Below, one piece after another: positions 44,646 through 52,658 of a DNA stretch of 64,000 bases. The translations under genes and the position numbers were made by a program. Positions within the stretch are counted from its first letter, which is position 1, and every line of letters starts with the position of its first letter. The notes below the pieces were generated by a model. It saw nothing but the letters and a program-made list of their open reading frames with translations, was not told where the DNA came from and searched no databases. Source of the stretch: Stigmatella erecta. Lineage in GTDB: Bacteria > Myxococcota > Myxococcia > Myxococcales > Myxococcaceae. The stretch lies in NCBI RefSeq assembly GCF_900111745.1, contig NZ_FOIJ01000015.1:1-64000 (forward strand). Reading direction: 5' to 3'.

Positions 44646-45770
44646 ATGCGACGGTGGAAACGATGGGTGTGGGGCTGTGCGGGGGCCGCCGGGCTGATGT
44701 CGGGGTGCATGGCGCACGGCCCGCCGCCGCGGGAACTCGTGGATGCCCGGACGGCCTACCAGCGCGTCTCGGTGAACCCCACCGTGCGCCAGCAGAGCGC
44801 GGAGCCGCTGACGGAGGCGTACCACGCGCTGCTCGCGGCCGAGCGCGAGTACGACCGCTCCAAGGACTCGGCGAAGACGCGCTCGCTTGCGTACGTGGCG
44901 CTGCGCAAGGCGCAGCTCGCGGAGACCCAGGCCAGCATCGCCGTGGCCCAGCACCAGCGGTCCGTGGCCGCCCAGGCGCTGCGGCAGACGCAGGAAGCGC
45001 AGCGCCGGCAGTCCCAGGCCCAGCTCGACGCGGCCCAGCAGCAGCTCCTGGAGGCCCGGCGGCTCCGGGATGAGGCGGCGCAGCTCGCCGAGGCGCGGCG
45101 CCTCCAGTCGCAGACCGCCCAGCTCCAGCAGGAGGCCCAGCGCCGCCAGGAGGAGATGGACCGGCTCGCCCAGGCCCAGCGCCAGCAGACCGAGGCGGGC
45201 GCCCAGGCCCAGCGCCTGGCCCAGGTGGAGCAGGAGCTGGAAGCGGAGCGGCGCGCGCGCGCCGAGGCCGAGGCCCGCGCCAACCAGGAGCGCGAGGCCC
45301 GCGCCCAGGCCGAGGCCCAGGCCGCCACGGCCCTGGAGGGGCTCGCGCGCCAGGGCCAGGTGAAGGTGAGCGAGGACGCGCGCGGCACGGTGCTGACGCT
45401 CTCGGGCAGCGTGCTGTTCGCCTCGGGGGCCACGGACCTGCTGCCCTCCGCGCGCGACCGGCTCGTCGAGGTGGCCGAGGCCCTGAAGCCCACCGGCAAC
45501 ACCCTCACCATCGAGGGCCACACGGATGCCCAGGGCTCGGATTCTACCAACGAGATGCTGTCCCTGCGCCGCGCGGAGCGCGTCCGGGACTTCCTGGTGA
45601 CCCAGGGCGTGCCCGCCGGGCGCGTCGAGGTGCGCGGCATGGGCGAGTACCGCCCGGTGGCCAGCAACGGCACCGCCGAGGGACGCGCCAACAACCGCCG
45701 CGTGGAGATCATCCTCCAGCGCAACGAGCCCACCGGCATCGGCGGCAGCGGACGGGGGAGCCCGCGCTGA
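44646..45770 (+). CDS. OmpA-family lipoprotein with long coiled coil
   Basis: A 374-residue lipoprotein (GLMSGC, Cys near 21). A DUF4398-like N-terminal part (about 30-105; ARTAYQRVSVNP, EYDRSKDSAKTRSLAYVALRKAQ) is followed by an Ala/Gln/Arg-rich coiled coil (about 105-240). The C-terminal OmpA peptidoglycan-binding domain (about 250-370) contains LTLSGSVLFASGATDLLPSA, IEGHTDAQGSDSTNEMLSLRRA, VEVRGMGEYRP and RANNRRVEI. The Asp and Arg that bind diaminopimelate are present. It should tether the outer membrane to peptidoglycan. The operon partner is the small DUF4398 lipoprotein. Confidence 0.92.
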   Translation: MRRWKRWVWGCAGAAGLMSGCMAHGPPPRELVDARTAYQRVSVNPTVRQQSAEPLTEAYHALLAAEREYDRSKDSAKTRSLAYVALRKAQLAETQASIAVAQHQRSVAAQALRQTQEAQRRQSQAQLDAAQQQLLEARRLRDEAAQLAEARRLQSQTAQLQQEAQRRQEEMDRLAQAQRQQTEAGAQAQRLAQVEQELEAERRARAEAEARANQEREARAQAEAQAATALEGLARQGQVKVSEDARGTVLTLSGSVLFASGATDLLPSARDRLVEVAEALKPTGNTLTIEGHTDAQGSDSTNEMLSLRRAERVRDFLVTQGVPAGRVEVRGMGEYRPVASNGTAEGRANNRRVEIILQRNEPTGIGGSGRGSPR

Positions 45771-45840
45771 CCCCCACTTTCCGACATAAGCGGAAAATCA
45801 CGCTATCTCTCGAATTCTCTTTTCAGTTAGCCTCCGGGGC

Positions 45841-46485
45841 ATGGGTACGAATCGTCTCGTCCTGGAGGGGCCCCGGGGCTTCTCCCGCTCCGGCCCGGCC
45901 CATGAGTTCGGCCCGGTGGTGCTGGACACCGAGCGGCTGCGGCTCGTGATGTTGCCGCCGGACGCCGCCGGACGTGTGTTGGCCTATCACCAGGTGAACG
46001 AGAAGCACCTGGGCCCCGTCTCGCCGGCGCGCCCGCCCACGTTCTTCACGCTGATGTACTGGCGGACGCGGCTGGCGCAGGACCGGGAGGACTTCCGCAA
46101 CGACCTGGCGCTGCGGCTCTACCTGCTGCCCAAGGACGCGCCGGAGTCCAGCGCCCCGGTGGTGGGCACGGTGAGCTTCACGAGCATCCGCCGCGGCCCC
46201 CTGCAGAACTGCGAGCTGGGGTACGGGCTGGACTTCCGGTACGAGGGCAAGGGGCTGATGACCGAGGCGCTCCGGGCCGCGTGCGCCTACGCCTTCGCGG
46301 GCCTGGGGCTGCACCGCATCCAGGCCACCCACCTGCCCGAGAACCTGCGCAGCGCGGCGGTGCTGCGCAGGCTGGGGTTCGCGGTGGACGGCTACGCGCG
46401 GGACTACCTGCTCATCAACGGGCGCTGGAGAGACCACATCCTCACCTCGCTCGTGGCCCCGCCCCCCACGTCCCCGGAGCCCTGA
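45841..46485 (+). CDS. RimJ/RimL-type GNAT N-acetyltransferase
   Basis: A 214-residue acetyl-CoA-dependent N-acetyltransferase. VLDTERLRLVMLPPDAAG is the typical RimJ/L opening. The acetyl-CoA loop region is YGLDFRYEGKGLMTEALRAAC (about 122-142), followed by LGLHRIQATHLPENLRSAAVLRRLGF and YARDYLLINGRWRDH. The substrate could be a ribosomal protein N-terminus or an amino acid; it cannot be told. Length is slightly above the usual 170-190 residues because of an insertion at 65-95. It is convergent with the DUF1338 gene, 3 nt away. Confidence 0.88.
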   Translation: MGTNRLVLEGPRGFSRSGPAHEFGPVVLDTERLRLVMLPPDAAGRVLAYHQVNEKHLGPVSPARPPTFFTLMYWRTRLAQDREDFRNDLALRLYLLPKDAPESSAPVVGTVSFTSIRRGPLQNCELGYGLDFRYEGKGLMTEALRAACAYAFAGLGLHRIQATHLPENLRSAAVLRRLGFAVDGYARDYLLINGRWRDHILTSLVAPPPTSPEP

Positions 46486-46488
46486 GCC

Positions 46489-47241
46489 TCAGCGGGCGCG
46501 CTGGGTCATCTCGAAGAGCGCGCGCGCCTGCGGCCCCAGGAAGCCGTCGAACCCGGCCGCGCGCTGGGCGATCTCGAAATAGGCATAGGGCCAGGCGCGC
46601 ACGCCGCCCTCCTCGAGGGCCACGTCCAGCGGTGCCGCGTGGGTGGCGGTCTGCCGCAGCACCCCGCCCCGCTCCCCCTCGATGTCCGCCTTCATCGGCA
46701 CGCCCGCCTCGCGCATGCGCTGCTGCCACGCCTCCACGTCATCCACCGAGCCGGTGAAGTGGTTCACCTTGCGGCCGAACGCCAGCAGCCAGGCGCCGTA
46801 CTGGGACTCCTTCTCCAGCTCCAGCAGCGCGGCCTCCCGGGGCGGCGGCGGCGCCCCGAACCACCCGGCCAGCGCCTCCACGTCCGTGGGCGGCGGCGGA
46901 TCCTCGGGCAGCGTGGCGAGCAGCTCCCGCGCGCGGGGCGACAGCTCCTCTGCCTTCAGCTCGGAGAGGAACACCCGGGGCAGCCCCTCCGGGTGGGCCA
47001 TGTAGAGGGCGGCGAGGTGCGTCTCCGGGAAGGTGTACTCCCCGGCGCGCTTCCAGCCCAGGCGCGCGAAAACCGCCTCGAGGCGGGCAATGCCTCCGCC
47101 GGGCCGGGCCAGGGAGCGGAACGCCACATGGTCATTGCGGAAGCTGCCGCCCGACAGCGTCACGAAGGTCCGCGCGAAGGGCACTTCGGCGGCGTAGCGG
47201 TTCCACAACAACTCCAGCAGGCGCGAGGCGTCAGGGCTCAT
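46489..47241 (-). CDS. DUF1338-family protein (2-oxoadipate dioxygenase/decarboxylase-like)
   Basis: A 250-residue protein from ATG 47241. Metal ligands expected for the DUF1338/HglS fold are visible as NDHVAFRSLARPGGG (His), KVNHFTGSVDDVEAW (His) and YAYFEIAQRAAGFDG (Glu), with the substrate loop FVTLSGGSFRNDH ahead. Members such as HglS convert 2-oxoadipate to 2-hydroxyglutarate in lysine breakdown using Fe(II) and O2. This copy is the short version (250 against about 460 residues), so its substrate may differ. The ATG overlaps the stop of the macro-domain remnant (ATGA), hinting at former translational coupling. Confidence 0.82.
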   Translation of the reverse strand: MSPDASRLLELLWNRYAAEVPFARTFVTLSGGSFRNDHVAFRSLARPGGGIARLEAVFARLGWKRAGEYTFPETHLAALYMAHPEGLPRVFLSELKAEELSPRARELLATLPEDPPPPTDVEALAGWFGAPPPPREAALLELEKESQYGAWLLAFGRKVNHFTGSVDDVEAWQQRMREAGVPMKADIEGERGGVLRQTATHAAPLDVALEEGGVRAWPYAYFEIAQRAAGFDGFLGPQARALFEMTQRAR

Positions 47242-47402
47242 GGGACGTGCGTCATAGCGGGCCGCCCGCCGCCCGGCGAGCCCCCGGCGCTCAGCGCGGC
47301 CGGTAGCCCGAAGCCCCCTCCAGCGCCGCGCACAGACGCGTTGACGATGGCCTCCACGCGCTGCTCCAGCAGATCTCCCTCGACAATGCGAATCATTCCC
47401 AT
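47238..47402 (-). pseudogene. macro-domain protein remnant
   Basis: From ATG 47402 the frame reads MGMIRIVEGDLLEQRVEAIVNA, the exact opening of a macro domain (first strand, GDL and the ADP-ribose-binding AIVNA motif). After about 22 residues the sequence departs into Gly/Ala/Pro-rich text and stops at 54 residues, so roughly 120 residues of the domain are missing. It is probably a decayed or internally deleted gene that once preceded the DUF1338 gene in an operon. A short functional peptide cannot be excluded, but no domain could fold from this. Confidence 0.65.
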
Positions 47403-47597
47403 GCCTCCCGGCCCGCTGCGTCCGTCGTCCTCCGCGGCACGTTGGGACCGCAAAGACTGTCACGGCCTCAACGCCCTTCTGCCCTCCCCTTCAGACAGTG
47501 AGCCTCTCACCTACACAGGGGTCCAGGGGGGGGGAGGGGGGGGGCCTTGCGCGGCGGAGCCAATTGCTGGCTTATTCCGCTCTCGGTGAGGGACCGG
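47242..47597. other. long non-coding gap containing the macro remnant and a G9-A-G9 tract
   Basis: Apart from the macro-domain remnant (47238-47402), the gap holds no supported gene. The most distinct element is a poly-G run at 47526-47544. It separates the minus-strand DUF1338 unit from the plus-strand TPR gene and must hold the promoters of both. Confidence 0.5.
47526..47544 (+). repeat. G9-A-G9 homopolymer tract
   Basis: Nine G, one A, nine G lie 53 bases before the TPR gene's ATG and 3 bases before an alternative TTG. It could form a G-quadruplex or vary in length by slippage. It may also be error-prone in assembly. Confidence 0.8.
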
Positions 47598-47888
47598 ATG
47601 CGCGGCCGACAGCGACGCACTTTAGATGATCTGTTGCGCGAAGCAGACCTTCGCGAGAACGATGGAATCTTCCTCAGGGCCACGGCCCTCTGGAAGTGGG
47701 CCCTGTGGCTCGAACCCAAGCGGACGGAGCTCCACGAGCGTTTGGCCAGCACCTACGAGCGCATGGACCTGCGCATCGAGGCGCGGGAGCACCTGCGCAA
47801 GGCCGCCTCGCACTACACCATCCTGGGCGACGTGGACCGGCTGGTGCGCACCATGGAGCGCCTCCAGGTGCTCTCCCCGGGCAAGTAA
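47598..47888 (+). CDS. small TPR-repeat protein
   Basis: A 96-residue protein from ATG 47598 with GTGAGGGA just upstream. It has two to three tetratricopeptide-like helical pairs: LDDLLREADLRENDGIFLRATALWKWALWLEP (quoted in part), ELHERLASTYERMDLRIEAREHLRKAA and HYTILGDVDRLVRTMERL. There is no signal peptide. An in-frame TTG 17 codons earlier, right after the poly-G tract, would add a hydrophobic leader. The TPR fold implies protein binding; the partner is unknown. The aibR promoter region begins about 100 bp downstream. Confidence 0.75.
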   Translation: MRGRQRRTLDDLLREADLRENDGIFLRATALWKWALWLEPKRTELHERLASTYERMDLRIEAREHLRKAASHYTILGDVDRLVRTMERLQVLSPGK

Positions 47889-47986
47889 CCCGCCCCCCGG
47901 CCGCCTGCCCCACCGCGGGCGGCTGATCCCCGGTTTCTCCCCCCCGAGCCCTGCGTTGTCCCCTGGGCCGCTGCGCGCCTGTGGAG

Positions 47987-48015
47987 TTGACCTCGCGCGT
48001 CAGCGTGTGTTACCG
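47987..48015 (+). promoter_or_regulatory. probable aibR-operon promoter
   Basis: TTGACC (47987-47992) is a good -35. A -10-like GTTACC or TTACCG lies 16-17 bases later (48009-48015) and overlaps the 16-bp palindrome, so a bound repressor would cover the RNA polymerase site. Confidence 0.55.
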
Positions 48016-48026
48016 ACCGGTCGGTA
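48011..48026. promoter_or_regulatory. TetR-type operator, perfect 16-bp palindrome
   Basis: TACCGACCGGTCGGTA is its own reverse complement and sits 40 bp before the TetR-family regulator gene. Its form (ACCGACCGGTCGGT) is typical of TetR-family operators. AibR is described as a repressor of the aib operon released by isovaleryl-CoA; this is the natural candidate site. Confidence 0.85.
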
Positions 48027-48065
48027 GGTCAATTCCGGCCGGGCCGCTCAGGTGGAGGACAATTC

Positions 48066-48725
48066 ATGACACCCGTGGGACGCAAACCGGATGACGGGGA
48101 GCGGTACCGGTTCATCCTGGAGACGGCCGCGCGGCTCATCTGCGAGCGCAGCTACGAGGGCACCTCCATGCAGGAGATCGCCGCGGCGTGCCGGATGACG
48201 AAGGCGGGGCTCTACCACCACATCCAGAACAAGGAGCAGCTGCTCTTCGCCATCATGAACTACGGCATGGACCTGTTCGAGGAGCAGGTCCTGGCGAAGG
48301 TGCGCGACATCGCGGACCCGGTGGAGCGGCTGCGCTCGTGCATGCGGCGCAACATCGAGCTGGTGACGCAAGGGGTGAGCAAGGAGGTCATCATCATCCT
48401 GCACGAGCACGCCACGCTCACGGGCGAGGCGCGCGAGTACATCGACGGGCGCAAGAAGCGCTACGTGCGCTTCATCGAGGACGCGTTCGCCGAGGCGGTG
48501 AAGGCCGGGCGCTTCCGGCCCATGGACCCCACCATCGTGGCCTTCTCGTTCCTGGGCATGGTGCTGTGGGTCTACAAGTGGTTCAAGCCGGACGGCCGGA
48601 TGACCGAGCAGCAGATCTCCGACGGCATGGTGGACCTGTTCTTCGCGGGGCTGGCGCCCGCGGGCGCGGCGGCCCCGGGCCTGTCGCTGGTCCCCCCCTC
48701 CGCTCCGAAAGAGGAGGCATCATGA
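48066..48725 (+). CDS. aibR: TetR-family regulator AibR of the isovaleryl-CoA operon
   Basis: The 219-residue protein has an N-terminal TetR helix-turn-helix (about 14-60; FILETAARLICERSYEGTSM, AAACRMTKAGLYHHIQNKEQLL) and an all-helical ligand domain with YIDGRKKRYVRFIEDAF. Gene order (TetR, two CoA-transferase-like subunits, zinc reductase, HMG-CoA synthase) matches the Myxococcus aib locus, in which AibR senses isovaleryl-CoA. A GGAGG site precedes the ATG. Its stop overlaps aibA (ATGA, 48722-48725). The palindrome at 48011-48026 is the likely operator, so the gene is probably autoregulated. Confidence 0.93.
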   Translation: MTPVGRKPDDGERYRFILETAARLICERSYEGTSMQEIAAACRMTKAGLYHHIQNKEQLLFAIMNYGMDLFEEQVLAKVRDIADPVERLRSCMRRNIELVTQGVSKEVIIILHEHATLTGEAREYIDGRKKRYVRFIEDAFAEAVKAGRFRPMDPTIVAFSFLGMVLWVYKWFKPDGRMTEQQISDGMVDLFFAGLAPAGAAAPGLSLVPPSAPKEEAS

Positions 48726-49522
48726 AATCCCACGGCTGGCGGCCCCTGGCCGAGGCGGTTGCATCCATTCCGGACGGCGCGTGGCTGGCCCCCGGCGGCT
48801 TCATGCTCGGCCGGGCGCCCATGGCGCTGGTGCTGGAGCTGATCGCCCAGAAGCGCCGGGGCCTGCGCGTCCTGTCGCTGCCCAACCCCCTGCCCGCCGA
48901 GTTCCTCGTGGCCGGCGGGTGCCTGGCCCACGTGGAGCTGCCCTTCGGCGCGCTCAACCTGGAGGGCCGGGTGCGCCCCATGCCCTGCCTCAAGCGCGCC
49001 ATCGAGCAGAACCGCCTGTCCTGGCGCGAGCACGACGGGTACCGCGTGGTGCAGCGGCTGCGCGCCGCCGCCATGGGGCTGCCGTTCCTGCCCGCCCCGG
49101 ACACGGATGTGTCGGCGCTGGCCTCGGCCGAGCCCCCGCGCCTGGTGGTGGACCCGTTCACCGGCCAGAGCCTCCCCGTCGAGCAGGCCTTCTACCCGGA
49201 CGTGGCGCTGGTGCACGCGCAGGCCGCCGACGAGCGCGGCAACCTCTTCATCGAGGACCCCACCACGGACCTGCTCGTGGCGGGCGCCGCGCGCCGGGTC
49301 ATCGCCACCGCCGAGACGCGCGTGCCCAAGCTGTCGCGCGTCACCGTGCCCGGCTTCCAGGTGGAGAGCGTGTCGCTCGCCCCGCGCGGCGCGCTGCCCA
49401 CCGGGTGCCTGGGCCTGTACCCGCATGATGACGCCGCGCTCGCGCGCTACCTGGAGCTGGCGGAGGCCGGCCGCGAAGCCGAGTTCCTCGATGGCCTGCT
49501 GGCCGCCCGGAGGGCCGCATGA
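48722..49522 (+). CDS. aibA: 3-methylglutaconyl-CoA decarboxylase subunit A (CoA-transferase fold)
   Basis: A 266-residue protein with the class I CoA-transferase alpha fold: WLAPGGFMLGRAPMALVLELI (about 20-40), LPNPLPAEFLVAGGCLAHVEL, EHDGYRVVQRLRAAAMGLPFLPA and DVALVHAQAADERGNLF. In myxobacteria AibA/AibB form a decarboxylase, not a transferase, that turns 3-methylglutaconyl-CoA into 3,3-dimethylacrylyl-CoA. It starts in an ATGA overlap with aibR and ends in an ATGA overlap with aibB, so subunit stoichiometry is set by coupling. Assignment rests on operon context as much as on the fold. Confidence 0.92.
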   Translation: MKSHGWRPLAEAVASIPDGAWLAPGGFMLGRAPMALVLELIAQKRRGLRVLSLPNPLPAEFLVAGGCLAHVELPFGALNLEGRVRPMPCLKRAIEQNRLSWREHDGYRVVQRLRAAAMGLPFLPAPDTDVSALASAEPPRLVVDPFTGQSLPVEQAFYPDVALVHAQAADERGNLFIEDPTTDLLVAGAARRVIATAETRVPKLSRVTVPGFQVESVSLAPRGALPTGCLGLYPHDDAALARYLELAEAGREAEFLDGLLAARRAA

Positions 49523-50259
49523 GCACCCCTGTGGAAGCCACCCCCGCGGAGACCGTCGTCGCCCTGCTGGCGCGCGAAATCGAGGATGGCGCCGTCGTCG
49601 CCACCGGCGTCGCCTCGCCCCTGGCCATCCTGGCCATCGCCGTGGCGCGCGCCACCCACGCGCCCCGCCTCACGTACCTGGCGTGCGTGGGCTCGCTGGA
49701 CCCGGACCTGCCCACGCTGCTGCCCTCCTCGGAGGACCTGGGCTACCTGCTCGGGCGCTCGGCGGAGGTCACCATCGCGGACCTCTTCGACCACTCCCGG
49801 CGCGGCCGGGTGGACACCGTCTTCTTCGGCGCGGCCGAGGTGGATGCCCGGGGCCGCACCAACATGACGGCCGCGGGCAGCCTGGAGCGCCCCCGGGTGA
49901 AGTTCCCCGGCGTGGCCGGCGCCGCCACGCTCCGGCAGTGGGTGCGCAGGCCCGTCTTGATTGTCCCCAGGCAGTCGCGCCGCAACCTCGTGCCCGAGGT
50001 GCAGGTGGCCACCACGCAGGATCCGCGCCGCCCCGTGCGCCTCATCTCGGACCTGGGCGTCTTCGAGCTGGGCGCGGAAGGCGCGCGCCTGCACGCCCGC
50101 CACGCCTGGGCCACGCCCGCGGGCATCTCCGAGCGCACCGGCTTCAGCTTCTCGGTGGCCTCCCCGCTGCCCGTCACCCCTCCGCCGGATGCGCGCACGC
50201 TGGAGGCCATCCGCACCATCGATTCTCACGGCTTCCGCGACCAGCTCGTCGGGGCCTGA
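49519..50259 (+). CDS. aibB: 3-methylglutaconyl-CoA decarboxylase subunit B (CoA-transferase fold)
   Basis: A 246-residue partner of aibA with the beta-subunit fold: LAREIEDGAVVATGVASPLAI, DHSRRGRVDTVFFGAAEVDARG and VSDLG-like segments (RLISDLGVFELG). Cys56, in TYLACVGSLD, stands where true class I CoA-transferases have the catalytic Glu. A cysteine at this position is the described hallmark of the AibA/AibB decarboxylase. This supports decarboxylase rather than transferase activity. The ATG lies in a 4-nt overlap with aibA; aibC follows 31 bp later. Confidence 0.92.
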   Translation: MSTPVEATPAETVVALLAREIEDGAVVATGVASPLAILAIAVARATHAPRLTYLACVGSLDPDLPTLLPSSEDLGYLLGRSAEVTIADLFDHSRRGRVDTVFFGAAEVDARGRTNMTAAGSLERPRVKFPGVAGAATLRQWVRRPVLIVPRQSRRNLVPEVQVATTQDPRRPVRLISDLGVFELGAEGARLHARHAWATPAGISERTGFSFSVASPLPVTPPPDARTLEAIRTIDSHGFRDQLVGA

Positions 50260-50290
50260 CACCGCACCCCAACCCAGGGAGTCATCAGGA

Positions 50291-51331
50291 ATGAAGGCTG
50301 TCGTTCTTCGAGAGTTTGGCGCCGCGAGCAACCTGCGGATGGAGAGCGTTCCCATGCCCCGTCCGGGCCGGGGCGAGCTGCTCGTCCGGGTGCGCGCCTG
50401 CGGGGTGTGCTACCACGACGTCATCAACCGCCGGGGCAACCTGCCGCGCACGCACGTGCCCGCCATCCTCGGCCACGAGGCGGCCGGCGAGGTGGTGGAA
50501 GTGGGCCCCGACACCCCGGGCTGGAAGGTGGGCGACCGGGTGGCCACGCTCCAGCGCATGTCCTGCGGGGACTGCGCCCTGTGCCGCACCGGCCGCAACA
50601 GCCTGTGCCGCAAGGACAACCGCTTCTTCGGCGAGGAGCTGCCCGGCGGCTACGCGCAGTACCTCGTGGCCCCCGTGCTCGGCGTGGGCCGGGTGCCGGA
50701 GAACATGCCCTGGGAGGTGGCCGCCACCGCGTGCTGCACCACCGGCACCGCAGTGCACACCGTGCGCACCCGCGGCCGGGTGCAGCCCGGCGAGACGGTG
50801 CTCATCACCGGCGCCAGCGGCGGCGTGGGGCTGTCCGCGGTGCAGCTGTGCAAGGCGGACGGCGCGCGCGTCATCGCCGTCACCTCCGGCGAGGCCAAGG
50901 CCCAGGCGCTGCACGAGGCCGGCGCCGCCGAGGTCATCATCTCCCGCGGGCTCGACTTCGCCGCCGAGGTGCGCAAGCGCACCGGGGGCGAGGGCGTGAA
51001 CATGGCCGTGGAAATCGTCGGCAGCGCCACCTTCGACCAGACGCTCAAGTCGCTGGCCCCCGGCGGCCGCCTGGTGGTGGTGGGCAACCTCGAGTCCGGC
51101 GTGGTGAACCTCAACCCCGGCCTCGTCATCGTGAAGGAGCTGGAAATCATCGGCGCCTACGCCACCACGAGCGCCGAGCTGGATGACGCGCTGAAGCTCA
51201 CCGCCGCCGGCACCGTGCGCCCCTTCGTCTCCGAGGCCGTGCCCCTGGCCGACGCCGGCCGCGCTCACTTCCGCCTGGAAAACAGGGAAATCGCGGGACG
51301 CCTGGTTCTGATCCCCCCCGATTTACAGTGA
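50291..51331 (+). CDS. aibC: zinc-dependent MDR reductase AibC (dimethylacrylyl-CoA to isovaleryl-CoA)
   Basis: A 346-residue medium-chain dehydrogenase/reductase. The catalytic zinc site is ACGVCYHDV and GHEAAGEVVEVG (Cys about 37, His-Glu about 60). The structural zinc loop is SCGDCALCRTGRNSLC (four Cys, about 95-110). The NAD(P)H fold has LITGASGGVGLSAVQL (about 173-188). In the aib pathway it reduces 3,3-dimethylacrylyl-CoA to isovaleryl-CoA, a starter for iso-branched fatty acids and secondary metabolites. The gene starts at ATG 50291 after AGGA and lies between aibB and mvaS in one transcript. Confidence 0.93.
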   Translation: MKAVVLREFGAASNLRMESVPMPRPGRGELLVRVRACGVCYHDVINRRGNLPRTHVPAILGHEAAGEVVEVGPDTPGWKVGDRVATLQRMSCGDCALCRTGRNSLCRKDNRFFGEELPGGYAQYLVAPVLGVGRVPENMPWEVAATACCTTGTAVHTVRTRGRVQPGETVLITGASGGVGLSAVQLCKADGARVIAVTSGEAKAQALHEAGAAEVIISRGLDFAAEVRKRTGGEGVNMAVEIVGSATFDQTLKSLAPGGRLVVVGNLESGVVNLNPGLVIVKELEIIGAYATTSAELDDALKLTAAGTVRPFVSEAVPLADAGRAHFRLENREIAGRLVLIPPDLQ

Positions 51332-51384
51332 AGTCAGATTAGATTACTATGGCTGGACAGTATCCGCCAGGAAGAGAACAGACG

Positions 51385-52644
51385 ATGAAGAAACAGGTTG
51401 GAATCGAAGCGTTGGCCATCGCCGTCCCCCGCCGCTACGTGGACATCGAGGAGCTGGCGCGCGCCCGAGGGGTGGATCCTGCCAAGTACACCGCGGGGCT
51501 GGGCGCCAAGGAGATGGCGGTCGCGGACCCGGGCGAGGATGCGGTGGCGCTGGCGGCGTCGGCCGCCGCTCGGCTGATGCGCACCCACGCGGTGGACCCG
51601 GCCAAGCTGGGCATGCTGGTGGTGGGCACCGAGACGGGCGTGGACCACTCCAAGCCGGTGGCCTCCCACGTGCAGGGCCTCCTGAAGCTGCCCAGCAGCA
51701 TGCGCGTGTATGACTCGCAGCACGCCTGCTACGGCGGCACCGCGGGCCTGATGGCGGCGGTGGAGTGGATCGCCTCGGGAGCGGCCGCCGGCCGCTCCGC
51801 GATGGTCATCTGCTCGGACATCGCCCGGTACGGGCTCAACACGCCCGGCGAGCCCACGCAGGGTGGCGGCGCGGTGGCGCTGCTCGTCTCCGAGCAGCCG
51901 GACCTGCTCGCCGTGGACGTGGGGCTCAACGGCGCGTGCAGCATGGACGTGTATGACTTCTGGCGCCCCATCGGCCGCCGCGAGGCGGTGGTGGACGGGC
52001 ACTACTCCATCAAGTGCTACACGGACGCGCTCTCGGGGGCGTACCGCAACTGGCGCGAGCGGGCGCTGGCGCACGAGGTGGTGCGCTGGGGCGCGACGAT
52101 GCCCGGCGAGCAGCTGGCGCGCATCCTCTACCACGTGCCGTTCTGCAAGATGGCGCGCAAGGCGCACACCCAGCTGCGGCTGTGTGACATCGAGGACGCG
52201 CCCAACGCCCCGGCCTCCACGCCCGAGGGGCGCGAGGAGCTGGCCAAGTCGAGCGCGAGCTACAACGCCCAGGTGGCCAGCTCGCTGGACCTGAACGCGC
52301 GCGTGGGCAACGTGTACACCGCCTCGCTGTACCTGGCGCTCGCGGGCCTGCTGAACACGGAAGGCGCGGCGCTCGCGGGCCAGCGCGTGGGCCTGCTGTC
52401 CTACGGCAGCGGCTGCGCCTCGGAGTTCTACTCCGGCGTGGTGGGCGACAAGGCGGCGAAGCGCATGGCGACGACCAACGTGGAGGCGGTCATGGCCAAG
52501 CGCGAGCGCGTCTCGGTGGCGGAGTACGAGCGCATCATGAACCTGTCCTACGAGAACCCCGAGCCCCTGCCGCCCCAGGCGGGCGAGTTCCGGCTCTCGG
52601 AGATCCGCGACCACAAGCGCCTCTACACCCAGGGCCCGGCCTAA
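51385..52644 (+). CDS. mvaS: 3-hydroxy-3-methylglutaryl-CoA synthase of the aib operon
   Basis: A 419-residue thiolase-fold enzyme that condenses acetyl-CoA and acetoacetyl-CoA to HMG-CoA, the entry step of alternative isovaleryl-CoA synthesis. Catalytic Cys115 is in DSQHACYGGTAGL. The active-site Glu region is GLGAKEMAVADPGED, the His region is YHVPFCKMARKAH, and GSGCASEFYSG is the C-terminal motif. ATG 51385, with GGAAGAGA upstream, is preferred over an ATG at 51349 that lies outside the conserved start KKQVGIEALAIAVP. It is the last gene of the operon; a 10-bp-stem hairpin follows at 52659-52689. Confidence 0.94.
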   Translation: MKKQVGIEALAIAVPRRYVDIEELARARGVDPAKYTAGLGAKEMAVADPGEDAVALAASAAARLMRTHAVDPAKLGMLVVGTETGVDHSKPVASHVQGLLKLPSSMRVYDSQHACYGGTAGLMAAVEWIASGAAAGRSAMVICSDIARYGLNTPGEPTQGGGAVALLVSEQPDLLAVDVGLNGACSMDVYDFWRPIGRREAVVDGHYSIKCYTDALSGAYRNWRERALAHEVVRWGATMPGEQLARILYHVPFCKMARKAHTQLRLCDIEDAPNAPASTPEGREELAKSSASYNAQVASSLDLNARVGNVYTASLYLALAGLLNTEGAALAGQRVGLLSYGSGCASEFYSGVVGDKAAKRMATTNVEAVMAKRERVSVAEYERIMNLSYENPEPLPPQAGEFRLSEIRDHKRLYTQGPA

Positions 52645-52658
52645 CGGTTTCCCCCCGG

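Noticed and set aside
48722-50259. Ordinary acetate/succinyl-CoA transferase subunits
   Set aside because: The catalytic Glu position in subunit B is Cys56 and the operon context is that of the aib decarboxylase.
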